Positions 40,953-49,643 of a DNA stretch of 64,000 nucleotides are shown here, one piece after another. The position numbers and the translations under genes are program-made. Source of the stretch: Thermoleophilia bacterium (GTDB lineage Bacteria; Actinomycetota; Thermoleophilia; RBG-16-64-13); the NCBI GenBank assembly GCA_027493445.1, contig JAOSKU010000001.1, forward strand, positions 2,934,822 to 2,998,821, in the 5' to 3' direction. A model generated the notes under the pieces. That model was not told where the DNA came from. It ran no database searches and was given only the letters and a program-made list of their open reading frames with translations. Each line of letters opens with the position of its first letter. Within the stretch, counting starts at the first letter, position 1.

Positions 40953-41690
40953 CCGACGAGGCAGGGCGGCGCCCGGGATACTCGATCGTCATCCCCGTTC
41001 ACAACGAAGCCGAGATCCTCGAGACAGAGGTACGCGGGCTGCTGGCGGAGCTGGCCGCCCACGGGCTGGACTTCGAGATGCTGCTGGTAGAGAACGGCAG
41101 CACCGATTCCACACCCGCGTTGGTTGATGCCCTGGCCCAGCGCGAACCGCGCATTCGAGCGCTACACCTGCCTGTGGGCGACTACGGGGGAGGCCCTGCG
41201 GCGCGGCATGGCGGCCGCCCTCGGCGAGCTGGTGGTGAACTTCGACATCGACTACAGCAGCGTCGACTTCGCCCTCGAAGCAGGGTCGCTCGCCAGCCGC
41301 TACGGCATCGTCGTGGGAAGCAAGATCATGGGCGGCTCGCACGACCGGCGCTCCCCCCTTCGACGGCTGGTGAGCCGAGTGTTCATCTTGTTCCTACGCG
41401 TCCTCTTCGATCGGCGGATCGACGACACTCACGGCATGAAGGTCTTCCGTCACGACGTCGTGGAGTCATACCTGCCCGACGTTGTCATGGGTCAGGATTT
41501 GTTCGACACCGAGCTCGTGATACGCGCCCGCCGGGGTGGGGTGGCCGTCGGCGCCGTGCCCGTGGTGTGCGAGGAGAAACGAAAGGCCAGGTCGAGCATT
41601 TTGCGACGGATCCCGCGCTCGGTCAGAGGACTGCTGACCCTGCGCCTCATCCTCTGGAAGGAGCAGTTTGGTGGATCACGACACGCGTGA
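40949..41690 (+). CDS. Family 2 glycosyltransferase, dolichyl-phosphate-mannose-synthase-like (one frame interruption)
   Basis: Corrected length is about 246 aa. It opens YSIVIPVHNEAEILETEVRG, continues MLLVENGSTDSTPALVDAL, and has GEALRRGMAAALGELVVNFDIDYSS, where DID replaces the DxD motif. IVVGSKIMGGSHDRRS and RVLFDRRIDDTHGMKVFR follow as in DPMS-like enzymes that load a sugar on a polyprenyl phosphate. At 41186-41190 one extra G shifts the frame before GEALRRG. GTG 40949 overlaps the GtrA stop. It is followed by a GT-C-like membrane protein, giving a three-gene sugar-lipid set. Confidence 0.87.
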
Positions 41691-43935
41691 CGTCTTCCCC
41701 GGGGCCGGGGATGACGCAGTCGCAACGTACGAGTACCCCGCAGGCGCTGGCGGGCGGCCCTCCGCGGCCGCGGTCCCCGAGGCTTTGCCCGGGGCGGCCA
41801 TCGAAGTCGAGAGGGCCGAGACGGGGAGCCGACTTTGGAGGCGCCTGTCAGCGGCTGCCGTCTTCGCGGCCGTGTTCGTCGCGCTCTTCTACTTCTACCG
41901 GCCGAGCCTGCTGTTCAGCCTCACGACCACGGCGGGAGGCGACACCGGGGCCCATCACTACCCGGCGCAGTACATGATCGAGGAGCTGCTGCCGCACTTT
42001 CGCCTGACTGGCTGGGCGCCGGGTTGGTACGCGGGCATGCCCATGCTCACCTTCTACTTCCCCTTCCCCTTCGTGCTGATCGCGCTGCTGAACTTCGTGC
42101 TGCCCTATCAGCTGGCCTTCAAGCTGGTGACCGCTCTCGGGGTCTTCCTGCTGCCGGTGACGGCCTACGCCTTCGGGCGTCTCCTGCGCCTGCGTCCGCC
42201 TTTCCCGTTGCTGGCGGCCGCTGGGGCGCTGGGCTTCCTGTTGATGGAGAGTTACTCCATCTACGGGGGAAACATCCTGAGCACTCTCGCCGGGGAGTTC
42301 GGCTACTCCTTGAGCTTCGCCCTGGTCTTCCTGTTCCTGGGAACGCTCCATCGGGGCCTGGAGCGGGAACGCATCGACTGGCTCTTCGCGGTGAACGGGC
42401 TCATCCTGATGGTACTGGTACTGTCGCACATAGTCACGACCATTGCCCTGGTGATCATTGCGCCCGGCCTGCTCTTGCTGCACCGCAAATGGCGGGCGGT
42501 GGCGTATATGGCGGCCGTCTTCCTGCTCGGCTTCTGTCTCACGGCCTTCTGGGGCATGCCATTCGTGGACAAGATGCCCTGGACGGCGCACGTGGCCTGG
42601 AACCAGCTCACCCAGTTCAAGGACCTGGTGCCCATCGACCTGCGGCCCGCGGCCGCCTTGGGGGTGGTGGGCATGGCCTACGCTCTGGCTCGCCGAGACG
42701 CCAAGACCCTCCCTCTGCTCTGGATCAGCGTGACCATGGTCGCAGCCTTCTACGCCTTGCCTGATGGTCGGCTCTGGAACGCGCGCCTGCTGCCCTTCTT
42801 CTACTTCTCGATGTTCTTGTGGGCCGCCTACGGCGTGGCCTGGCTTCTCCGCCCCTTCCTGGTGATGGTGGACGACCTGCTGGGGTTGCGTCCTCCGGCG
42901 GGGCGCCACATATACGCTCCGGTGGTGGCGGTGATCGTAGCCGCGGTTGTGATCACCTCGAGCACGACAGCCGCCGGATGGATCCGGTGGAACTACTCCG
43001 GCTACGAGGGCAAGGACGCCTGGCCCGCCTACAAGGAGATCAACGACTACATCAGCTCGCTCCCTCCCGGGAGGGTAATGGTGGAGCACTCCGACAAGAT
43101 CGACAAGTACGGCACGCCTCGGGCCTTCGAGATTCTGCCCTACTGGACCGGTCACCCCACGATCGAAGGGACCCTCATGGAGGCGTCGTTCACGGCGCCC
43201 TTCCACTTCATCAACCAGGCGGAGCTGTCGGTGCAGCCCAGCAACGCCATCGTGGGCGTCGATTACCCCGGCCGCGACACCCAGAGGGGCATCACGCACC
43301 TGCAGCTGATGAACATCCCCTATCTCATGACCGTCTCCCCGGAGGTCACCGCTGAGGTGAACGCCGACCCCCGGGCCGACTTCCTGACCAAGATCGACGA
43401 TATCAGCATCTTCAAGATCTCGGGCACGACCGGCTACGTCGAAGTCATGAAGAACCGGCCGCTGCGGCTGGTCACCGGCGACTGGCGGGACTCCATCGTT
43501 CCCTGGTACAAGGAGGAGTCCGTCCTGCGTGTGCCCATCATCTGGGACCGGGGCGAGCCCGCGCTCCAGGAGTTCGATTCCATCACCGCCGACTCGGTGA
43601 CCAACCCTCCGGTCGAACCCGTCCAGAACCCCGGAGAGGTCGTCTCCGAGCAGCTCGACAACGAGAAGCTGACCTTCGAGACGACGGCTGTTGGCCAGCC
43701 TCACTGGATCAAGATCTCGTACTTTCCGAATTGGAAGGTCGAAGGCGCCGACGGTCCTTACGTCGCGTCGCCGTCGTTCATGATGGTGATCCCCCGGCAG
43801 CGGGTGGTGACGCTCACCTACGGCAGCACGGCCTCGAACATCGTGGGCCAGGTTCTGACCGGTTTCGGGTGGCTCGTGGTCGTGGGAGTGGTGGCCTTCG
43901 ATCTGCGTTCCCGCCGGCGTGAGGGTGTGGTGTAG
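41671..43935 (+). CDS. Large GT-C-like membrane protein (6-pyruvoyl-tetrahydropterin-synthase-related domain type)
   Basis: The 754-residue protein has about eleven helices and a soluble C-terminal region. The first outer loop carries TTAGGDTGAHHYPAQYMIEE, with acidic Asp after the first helix as in GT-C enzymes, and GWAPGWYAGMPMLTFYFPFPF. The C-terminal half (about residues 455-720) is extracytoplasmic and ends with one more helix (VGQVLTGFGWLVVVGVVAF). It probably uses the polyprenyl sugar made by the upstream glycosyltransferase to glycosylate a surface polymer or protein. The start GTG 41671 follows AAGGAG; TTG 41668 is possible. It overlaps the upstream gene by 20 nt. Confidence 0.8.
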   Translation: MDHDTRDVFPGAGDDAVATYEYPAGAGGRPSAAAVPEALPGAAIEVERAETGSRLWRRLSAAAVFAAVFVALFYFYRPSLLFSLTTTAGGDTGAHHYPAQYMIEELLPHFRLTGWAPGWYAGMPMLTFYFPFPFVLIALLNFVLPYQLAFKLVTALGVFLLPVTAYAFGRLLRLRPPFPLLAAAGALGFLLMESYSIYGGNILSTLAGEFGYSLSFALVFLFLGTLHRGLERERIDWLFAVNGLILMVLVLSHIVTTIALVIIAPGLLLLHRKWRAVAYMAAVFLLGFCLTAFWGMPFVDKMPWTAHVAWNQLTQFKDLVPIDLRPAAALGVVGMAYALARRDAKTLPLLWISVTMVAAFYALPDGRLWNARLLPFFYFSMFLWAAYGVAWLLRPFLVMVDDLLGLRPPAGRHIYAPVVAVIVAAVVITSSTTAAGWIRWNYSGYEGKDAWPAYKEINDYISSLPPGRVMVEHSDKIDKYGTPRAFEILPYWTGHPTIEGTLMEASFTAPFHFINQAELSVQPSNAIVGVDYPGRDTQRGITHLQLMNIPYLMTVSPEVTAEVNADPRADFLTKIDDISIFKISGTTGYVEVMKNRPLRLVTGDWRDSIVPWYKEESVLRVPIIWDRGEPALQEFDSITADSVTNPPVEPVQNPGEVVSEQLDNEKLTFETTAVGQPHWIKISYFPNWKVEGADGPYVASPSFMMVIPRQRVVTLTYGSTASNIVGQVLTGFGWLVVVGVVAFDLRSRRREGVV

Positions 43936-43968
43936 AGATGGTCTGCCGGGGCGTCACCCCGGCGGCCG

Positions 43969-44415
43969 TCAGAGGCTGGTGGAGTCTGGAGGAAGGCTCT
44001 TGTCTGGACCGGTGTCGCTCGGGGAGACGACGCCGACCCACACACGACGGGTGCGGGGGCCGTCGAATTCAGCCAGATAGATGCTCTGCCACGTACCCAG
44101 GCGCAGGCGCCCTCCGGAGAAGGGCACGAGCAGGCTCGACCCGATCAGGCTGGTCTTCACGTGCGCGTCGGAGTTTCCCTCGCCGTGGCGGTAGTCACCC
44201 CGGCGCGGCACGAGGCGGTTCAGCGTGGTTGTGATGTCTCGGGCTACCGCCGGATCGGCCCCCTCGTTGATGGTCGCGCCGGCGGTGGTGTGCGGCACGA
44301 AGACCCAGAGGAGACCTTCATCGGCCGTCGCGAGCTGTGTGAGGGCCTTCTCCACCTCGGCGGTGATGTCGACCAGGATCTCGCGGGCCGGCGTGGCGAC
44401 GCGCAGCTCATGCAC
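43969..44415 (-). CDS. YjbQ/UPF0047 family protein
   Basis: The 148-residue protein is a typical YjbQ/UPF0047 member. FVPHTTAGATINEGADP and HGEGNSDAHVKTSLIGSSL are the two signature motifs, with the histidines and Asn forming a metal/phosphate site. ILVDITAEVEKAL opens the fold and LRLGTWQSIYLAEFDGPR closes it. Some homologues show weak thiamine-phosphate synthase activity, but the true role is uncertain. It is convergent to the GT-C gene. The region 44416-44690 upstream has no recognised gene. Confidence 0.92.
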   Translation of the reverse strand: MHELRVATPAREILVDITAEVEKALTQLATADEGLLWVFVPHTTAGATINEGADPAVARDITTTLNRLVPRRGDYRHGEGNSDAHVKTSLIGSSLLVPFSGGRLRLGTWQSIYLAEFDGPRTRRVWVGVVSPSDTGPDKSLPPDSTSL

Positions 44416-44690
44416 GGCGGCGACCGGTGCCTGGCCAGACGGGGCTGGGGAGCCTGACGAAGCGTGAGGTGGATTTGAGGGGACAGATTTCGAACCTTCC
44501 TGACCCTCTGGAGCAGCTGATGCAGCGCTTTGCTCCGACCGATTCTACCAGATGAATAGGCGCCACCAATCTCTGCGACCAGCGAACTGCAGGTGCTGGG
44601 CGGGACGCAACTCGCCTCCGAGGGTCTTCCCGCAACCTCGCCGCCCACCGCCGTCGCTGTTTCCATAGCTGGAGCCGCGGGAAGGCCCTC

Positions 44691-44721
44691 TTGCACCGTA
44701 CCATGGTACGGACTGCATAAT
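44691..44721 (+). promoter_or_regulatory. Mer-type promoter/operator with 19-bp spacer
   Basis: TTGCAC (44691-44696) and CATAAT (44716-44721) are 19 nt apart, the overlong spacing needed for MerR activation by DNA distortion. The perfect palindrome CCGTACCATGGTACGG (44696-44711) lies in the spacer and matches the CCGTAC/GTACGG half sites of mercury operons. It lies 41 nt before merR, so merR is autoregulated and leads the operon. Confidence 0.88.
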
Positions 44722-44761
44722 GGACTCGGGGACCAGATCGTCCATCCCGGGAGACACGACC

Positions 44762-45157
44762 ATGACGGGCATGAGCATCGGCAAGGTGGCCCACGCAGCC
44801 GGGGTAGGAGTGGAGACGGTGCGCTACTACGAGCGGCAGGGGCTTGTTGCCCGCCCCTCCCGCGAACATGGCGCGTACCGTCTCTACCCTCCTGAAGCAG
44901 TAGCGCGCGTCCGCTTCATTAGACGAGCCAAGGGACTCGGGTTCACTCTGCGCGAGATAGCCGAGCTGCTTCGCCTGGGCGCAGAGCCGGACAGTGCATG
45001 TGACGACGTACGACTGCGGGCCGAAGCCAAGATCGCGGCCATCGACACCAAGATCGACACCTTGCGACAGATGCGCGAGGCTCTCCTCGAGCTGGCTGAG
45101 CTCTGTCGCGAGGCTCCCCCGGGGGACTGCCCTTTTCTCAGGATCTTGGGCAGGTAG
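44762..45157 (+). CDS. merR: MerR-type mercury(II)-responsive regulator
   Basis: The 131-residue protein has an N-terminal MerR HTH (IGKVAHAAGVGVETVRYYERQGLV, then HGAYRLYPPEAVARVRFIRRAKGLGFTL) and a long coiled-coil dimer helix. Three cysteines are placed as in mercury sensors: one near residue 80 (DSACDDV) and a C-x8-C pair (LCREAPPGDCPF). That three-Cys pattern separates Hg(II) MerR from CueR or ZntR. ATG 44762 follows GGGAGA. The operator upstream has mer half sites. It starts a plus-strand operon with a small membrane peptide, a CopZ-like protein and a MerA-like reductase. Confidence 0.92.
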   Translation: MTGMSIGKVAHAAGVGVETVRYYERQGLVARPSREHGAYRLYPPEAVARVRFIRRAKGLGFTLREIAELLRLGAEPDSACDDVRLRAEAKIAAIDTKIDTLRQMREALLELAELCREAPPGDCPFLRILGR

Positions 45158-45161
45158 GCTC

Positions 45162-45278
45162 ATGCGTAGGCGTGCGGTTGTGGTGCTCGTGGGCAGGTTC
45201 GCCCTGGTCTCGGACCTGGTCGCCTACGCAGGCGCGGCCCTGCTCGTTGGAGCTGTCACGGAATGGAGGAACTCATGA
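45162..45278 (+). CDS. Small membrane protein in the mer operon, 38 aa
   Basis: An ATG at 45162, 4 nt after the merR stop, opens a 38-codon frame (MRRRAVVVLVGRFALVSDLV, then [18 protein letters not shown]). It has a basic start and one probable membrane helix. Its stop overlaps the next gene start (ATGA). It may be a small transport helper or a remnant of MerT/MerC; it has no Cys pair, so transport of Hg(II) on its own is unlikely. Confidence 0.5.
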   Translation: MRRRAVVVLVGRFALVSDLVAYAGAALLVGAVTEWRNS

Positions 45279-45745
45279 CGAGGCGCAGGGCTGAGGCCAA
45301 CCGGTCCAACTGCATCGAATGCGATCAACCCCTACGTCCGGTCGGGACGAAGACCGTGAAGCATCTCTTACGCTACTCCTTGGCCCGTACGCTGGAGCCC
45401 GGCCTCTTCTTCCATTGCGGAAACCCAGATTGCGACGTCGTTTACCTGCGAACAGCGGACGGGGACGTCGCGGGCCCGTGGGCTGAGGTTTTCCGGCGCA
45501 AGGATCTCAAGGAGCGAGCCCACCCGTATGCCTCCGGCTCCGAGCGCCTGGTCTGCTTCTGCTTCGGCTACACGGTCGGGGAGATCGAGGATGATGCCCG
45601 CGTTGGCGCGAATGTCGTCCCGCCCGCCATCGCCGCCGAAGTCCGAGCCGGGAATTGCGCCTGCGAGGTGATGAACCCCAAGGGGGCTGATGCACAGCTG
45701 ATGTCCGCAGGGTCGCTGCGGCCGGTGTTCCAGACGAGAATGTAA
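45275..45745 (+). CDS. CopZ-like zinc/[2Fe-2S] metallochaperone domain protein
   Basis: The 156-residue protein resembles the N-terminal domain of Archaeoglobus CopZ. A zinc-ribbon-like set is seen in [12 protein letters not shown] and [13 protein letters not shown] Bfd-like [2Fe-2S] set appears as [16 protein letters not shown] and [12 protein letters not shown]. Such proteins may reduce and bind metal before passing it to an exporter or enzyme. Placed between merR and the MerA-like gene, it probably handles Hg(II) or supplies electrons. ATG 45275 follows GGAGG; ATG 45263 is an alternative. Confidence 0.82.
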   Translation: MTRRRAEANRSNCIECDQPLRPVGTKTVKHLLRYSLARTLEPGLFFHCGNPDCDVVYLRTADGDVAGPWAEVFRRKDLKERAHPYASGSERLVCFCFGYTVGEIEDDARVGANVVPPAIAAEVRAGNCACEVMNPKGADAQLMSAGSLRPVFQTRM

Positions 45746-45839
45746 GCTCACCACAGGGCCTCATGGATTGTTGAAAAGCGCCAGAAGCAGCCGGCCATGG
45801 AAGGAACACCACGCAGACACACAACCAAGGAGAGCACTG

Positions 45840-47275
45840 ATGACGGTTCATCGGTTCGACCTTGTCATCCTGGGGAGCGGCTCCACCGCCTTCGCCGCGG
45901 CGCTGAGAGCAGCAGAGCTGGGCAAGACCGCGGCTATGACCGAGTCCCGCGTGCTTGGGGGCACCTGCGTCAATCGAGGCTGCCCCCCGGTCAAAGAATC
46001 TCATCGAAGCCGCGCGGCTGGTCTTCGCGGCGGAACACCCTTCCTACCCCGGCCTCGCCCCGGCGAGTATCGGGGTTGACCACCGGGCCCTTATCGGTCA
46101 GAAAGATGCCGTGGTCGAGGAGTATCGCGGCCGCAAGTACCAGAGCATTGTGACCCAGAACGAGGCCATCAAGGTCTTCACCGGGGAGGCCCACCTCGGG
46201 GCGAACCTCACTGTCAGGGTGAAAGACGAGATCCTGGTGGGCCAACAGGTCCTCGTGGCCACGGGCGCCCGGCCCCACGTGCCGAGTATTTTGGGCTTGG
46301 AGAGCGTTCCTTTTCTGACCAGCGACCTTCTGGGTGCGGGGGTGCCTGAAGAGCTCACCGAGGCCCCCGCTTCGTTGCTCATCCTGGGAGGCGGCTACGT
46401 TGCTCTCGAGCTGGGGCAGCTTTTCTCACGGCTGGGTGCGCAGGTCACTATCCTCGAGCGGGGTCCAGAACTCCTCCACCGCATGGAACCCGAGGTGGGT
46501 CCGGCCATGCGGGAGGCCTTCGCTGCCGAAGGTATCGAGGTTCTGACTCGAGCCCACGTGCAGGGAGGTCAGGGCCGATGGGCCAGGGGTGCTCGCACGT
46601 GTCCGTGTGGAAAAGGAGGAGCGGCAGTTGGAGGCCGAACGTCTCCTGGTTGCCACCGGCCGGGAACCAAACACCGAAGGCTTGGGCTTGGAAGAAGCCG
46701 GGGTTCAGCTGGACAGCAAGGGCTTCGTGCGGGTGGACGAGTACCTGCGGACGAGCAACCCTCGCGTTTTTGCCGCAGGCGACGTGGTGGGAAGCGAACA
46801 GGGCAGTCAACAGGCTACCCCAGTCGGAGCCCACGACGGCGGTATCGCGGCTGGGAACGCGCTCGCCGGCGCGCAACGGAAAGTGGATCACCGCGTCATC
46901 CCCCGGGCCATCTTCGTAGATCCGCCAGTGGCCAGCGTGGGCCTCACGGATCTTGAAGCAAACCGGTCGGGTCACCGCTGCTCGTGTCGAACGGTGCCCC
47001 TCACTCTGGTCCCCCGTGCTGAGGCCGTTCATGCTGCGCGCGGCTTCGTCAAGATGGTGCTCGACCGCGACTCGCGTGAGGTTCTCGGAGTAACCATGGT
47101 CGGTCAAGCTGCGCCGGAAGTCATTCACGAGGCAGCCATGGCTCTGCGCTTTCGTGCCCGTGAGGGGGACTTCACGGACATGATTCATGTCTACCCCACT
47201 ATGGCGGAGGCCCTGAAGATAGTTGCCCTGAGCTTCACGAAGGATGTGAGCAAGCTGAGCTGGTGCGCGGAGTGA
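45840..47275 (+). CDS. merA: MerA-like mercuric reductase, FAD-dependent (two frame interruptions, altered C-terminal Cys pair)
   Basis: Joined across two +1 shifts, this is a pyridine nucleotide-disulfide oxidoreductase of about 477 aa. FAD motif [21 protein letters not shown] and redox GGTCVNRGC open it. The NAD(P)H motif is [24 protein letters not shown], then [13 protein letters not shown] and the dimer domain. The end [13 protein letters not shown] matches the MerA tail, where a CC pair is normal; here it is WC. No N-terminal HMA domain is present. Shifts lie at 45983-45990 and 46563-46565. With the lost Cys it may be a decaying gene, a divergent reductase, or sequence error. AAGGAGAG precedes ATG 45840. 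Confidence 0.82.
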
Positions 47276-47387
47276 AGCAGGGTCGGCCGGGAGCACCACT
47301 GCCTGCTGCAGGCGGCTTCCCCCCAAGCCGTTGCTTCGGCAGCGTACCAGAAAGTGCCGTCTTTGCGGACGGCCCTCGTGAACTCTA

Positions 47388-47460
47388 TGGAGGTAAGGGG
47401 ATTCGAACCCCTGACCTTCGCGATGCGAACGCGACGCTCTCCCAACTGAGCTATACCCCC
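47388..47460 (-). tRNA. tRNA-Ala (anticodon CGC)
   Basis: The 73-nt cloverleaf has acceptor GGGGGTA/TACCTCC with the G3-U70 pair that identifies tRNA-Ala. D-arm GCTC-AGTTGGGA-GAGC, anticodon arm TCGCG-TTCGCAT-CGCGA (anticodon CGC) and T-arm CAGGGGTTCGAATCCCCTT are regular. Discriminator A73 is present and CCA is not encoded. It reads GCG codons, common in this high-GC sequence. Confidence 0.96.
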
Positions 47461-47524
47461 ACGCCTTGGCGTAAGGCGGTATATATAGCCTATCGACGGG
47501 TGCGCTGCAAGACCCGGGCTCGCT

Positions 47525-47608
47525 CAGCGCTACGGACGTGACCGAGGACACCGCATGGCACCGGCCAGGGCGGCCTGGGGGCCGGGGCTTCGTTTCGAGC
47601 CGAGCGCC
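47525..47608 (+). repeat. Dispersed repeat, right half only
   Basis: It starts within the central hairpin (CAGCGCTACGGACGTGACC) and runs to GGGGCTTCGTTTCGAGCCGAGC. The left half is missing; the break lies near the tRNA gene. The right half is almost identical to that of the next copy. Confidence 0.85.
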
Positions 47609-47611
47609 CCA

Positions 47612-47770
47612 AGCTCGGTTCGGAATGATGCTTCGCCGCCAGGGTGCGCTGGGTGCGGGCGAGGCAAGGACGCAGGGAGCGGGCGTAGCAGCGCTACGGA
47701 CGTGACCGAGGACACCGCATGGCACCGGCCAGGGCGGCCTGGGGGCCGGGGCTTCGTTTCGAGCCGAGCG
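47612..47770 (+). repeat. Dispersed repeat, full length, tandem with a truncated copy
   Basis: GCTCGGTTCGGAATGATGC pairs with TTTCGAGCCGAGC. The core has the CGTAGC-AGC-GCTACG hairpin. A GCGCCCCAAGCTCGG spacer follows each of the two copies, and the second spacer touches the stop codon (TGA, 47786-47788) of the minus-strand CPBP gene. Confidence 0.9.
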
Positions 47771-47785
47771 CCCCAAGCTCGGCGC

Positions 47786-48541
47786 TCAGCGGGCGAAGAG
47801 CAGGGCGAGCATGAACGATACCCCGTTGATGGTCGCGTGTGCCCCGATCGGAGCCCAAATGGAACCGGTCCGCCAGAAGAGCCAGGCGAAGGCCATGCCC
47901 AGGATGAAGATGGGCAGGTAGAGCTGCCACCAGACATGGGCCAGGGCGAAGAGGGTGGAGGTGATGACCGCTGCCGGCCAGAAGCGAAACCGGCGGGCGA
48001 GCCCCTGAAGGAGGAAGCCCCTGAAGAAGGTCTCCTCGCCCAAGGGGGCCGCCACCAGCACGAGCAGGCCAATCACCAAGACCTGCCCGGGTCCGTGTCC
48101 GAAGGCGAAGATCTCTGGTCCGCGGGGGACCCGCGCAACCAGCCCCACGGCCAGGTTCGTGGCCACGATCACGGCCGCCAGCAACCCCAACAGCCCGGCG
48201 AGGCTACGGAGGTCGAGCGGACGGAAGCCCAGAGTCTCCAGGCCGGCGCCGTGGCGGCGCACGCCCAGGAACCAGACCGCGCCCGTGATGAGGGCGTACG
48301 AGGCGACCACTTGGAGGGAGAAGGCGGTCAGGGCGTCGGAGGAGAGGGCGCCGGACACATAACCGGCGCCAACCATGCCGGCGGGTAGCAGGGCAAGATT
48401 GACCACCACGGCCAGGACGCCCACGGTCAGCATGTCGAACCAGCCCCAGGGGACAGCCCCGAAACCGCGGCGCTCCCCCGGCGTGGGGCCGGTCTCGGGC
48501 TCGGGCTCGAGGAGCTGACGTACGAGCGAGCGTTCCTCCAT
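47786..48541 (-). CDS. CPBP-family intramembrane metalloprotease
   Basis: The 251-residue membrane protein has about seven helices and the three ABI/CPBP motifs: EETFFRGFL (EExxxR), FALAH (FxxxH) and HATINGV (HxxxN/B). These suggest an intramembrane glutamic or metal protease like Rce1. The N-terminal 30 residues are acidic and cytoplasmic. It lies last in a minus-strand run that begins near 53300, 33 nt after hypC. The substrate is unknown. Confidence 0.9.
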   Translation of the reverse strand: MEERSLVRQLLEPEPETGPTPGERRGFGAVPWGWFDMLTVGVLAVVVNLALLPAGMVGAGYVSGALSSDALTAFSLQVVASYALITGAVWFLGVRRHGAGLETLGFRPLDLRSLAGLLGLLAAVIVATNLAVGLVARVPRGPEIFAFGHGPGQVLVIGLLVLVAAPLGEETFFRGFLLQGLARRFRFWPAAVITSTLFALAHVWWQLYLPIFILGMAFAWLFWRTGSIWAPIGAHATINGVSFMLALLFAR

Positions 48542-48574
48542 CGTCTGACCGTTCTGGTCGTCAGCCTGAGCGGC

Positions 48575-48808
48575 TCAGGCGGCGCCCTCTTCCATGAGCC
48601 GCCGGTACTCCGCGAAGGCCTCCAGACCCTTGGCCGCCTCCTCCTCGTCCAGGACGCTGATGGCGAACCCGGCGTGGACCAAGGCGTACTGACCTACCCT
48701 GGCGCCGGGACAGAGGAGCAGAGAGACCTCGCGGCGCACCCCATCGAGGTCGATGAGGCCTCGGGCGCCCTCGATGCTGAGAATGGGGGCCGGGACGGCC
48801 AGGCACAT
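48575..48808 (-). CDS. hypC: HypC/HupF-type hydrogenase maturation chaperone
   Basis: The 77-residue protein begins MCLAVPAPI; the N-terminal Cys2 and the CLAVP motif are diagnostic of HypC, which carries the Fe(CN)2CO unit to the [NiFe] hydrogenase large subunit. VGQYALVHAGFAISVLDEEEA matches the rest of the family. No other hyp or hydrogenase genes are in the window, so this is either a distant part of the maturation set or an orphan. It sits 2 nt after the slipin gene. Confidence 0.9.
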   Translation of the reverse strand: MCLAVPAPILSIEGARGLIDLDGVRREVSLLLCPGARVGQYALVHAGFAISVLDEEEAAKGLEAFAEYRRLMEEGAA

Positions 48809-48810
48809 GG

Positions 48811-49581
48811 TTACGACTCCTGGGCGACCTTCTGCGCCTTCTTCAGAAACGGCTCGATCAGATCGATGGGGATGGGGAAGATCGTGGTGGAGTTCTTCTC
48901 CGCACCGATCTCGACCAACGTCTGGAGGTAGCGCAGCTGGATGGCGGTGGGCGTGCGGTCCAGCACCTCGGCAGCCTGAGTCAGCCTTTCGGAGGCCTGG
49001 AACTCGCCCTCTGCGGCGATGACCTTGGCGCGACGCTCTCGCTCGGCTTCCGCCTGCCGAGCCATGGCCCGCTGCATGCCCGTCGGGATCTCGACGTCCT
49101 TGACCTCCACGATGGAGACCTTGATACCCCAGGGATCGGTCTGCTCGTCGATGACTTCCTGCAGGCGGGTGTTGATCTTGTCGCGCTCGGTGAGCAGGTG
49201 GTCAAGATCGGATTGCCCCAGGATGCTGCGCAGGGTGGTTTGGGCGATCTGCGAGGTCGCGACGACGTAGTTCTCGACCTCGACGACGGCCTTGTTGGGC
49301 TCGAGCACCCGGAAGTAGACGACCGCGTTTACCTTGGCAGGCACGTTGTCCTTGGTGATGACTTCCTGCGGCGGTACGTCCATGGTGACCGTGCGCAGGT
49401 CGACCTTGATCATGCGGTCTACGATGGGGATCAGCAGGAAGAGGCCCGGGCCCTTGGCTCCGATCAGGCGTCCGAGGCGGAAGATCACGCCCCGCTGGTA
49501 CTCGGGCACCACCTTGACGGCGGATGAGATCACCAGAATCGCGAGGACCACGATCACTATCAGGGTTGTCAAGGTCTGCAT
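48811..49581 (-). CDS. Slipin (SPFH/stomatin-like membrane protein)
   Basis: This 256-residue protein has one N-terminal helix ([19 protein letters not shown]) and the SPFH domain: [60 protein letters not shown], and a coiled coil ([25 protein letters not shown]). It closely follows the slipin/YbbK pattern. Slipins form membrane platforms and are cleaved or stabilised by NfeD-type proteases; the NfeD gene lies 62 nt upstream on the same strand. Confidence 0.95.
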   Translation of the reverse strand: MQTLTTLIVIVVLAILVISSAVKVVPEYQRGVIFRLGRLIGAKGPGLFLLIPIVDRMIKVDLRTVTMDVPPQEVITKDNVPAKVNAVVYFRVLEPNKAVVEVENYVVATSQIAQTTLRSILGQSDLDHLLTERDKINTRLQEVIDEQTDPWGIKVSIVEVKDVEIPTGMQRAMARQAEAERERRAKVIAAEGEFQASERLTQAAEVLDRTPTAIQLRYLQTLVEIGAEKNSTTIFPIPIDLIEPFLKKAQKVAQES

Positions 49582-49643
49582 ACCGCCTCCTTGGTAGTTC
49601 CGCCCCCGTCGGAGGCGGACGTCGGTCAGTCAGCTTCCGTCGT

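Noticed and set aside
41848..43704. Long minus-strand ORF (618 aa) opposite the GT-C-like gene
   Set aside because: Composition is that of a high-GC antisense shadow (His/Gln/Arg-rich) with no motifs; the plus strand encodes a clear membrane protein.
44460..44690. GAGGGGACAGATTTCGAA near 44476 as a transposon remnant
   Set aside because: No inverted repeat or transposase fragment could be found around it; too short to support.
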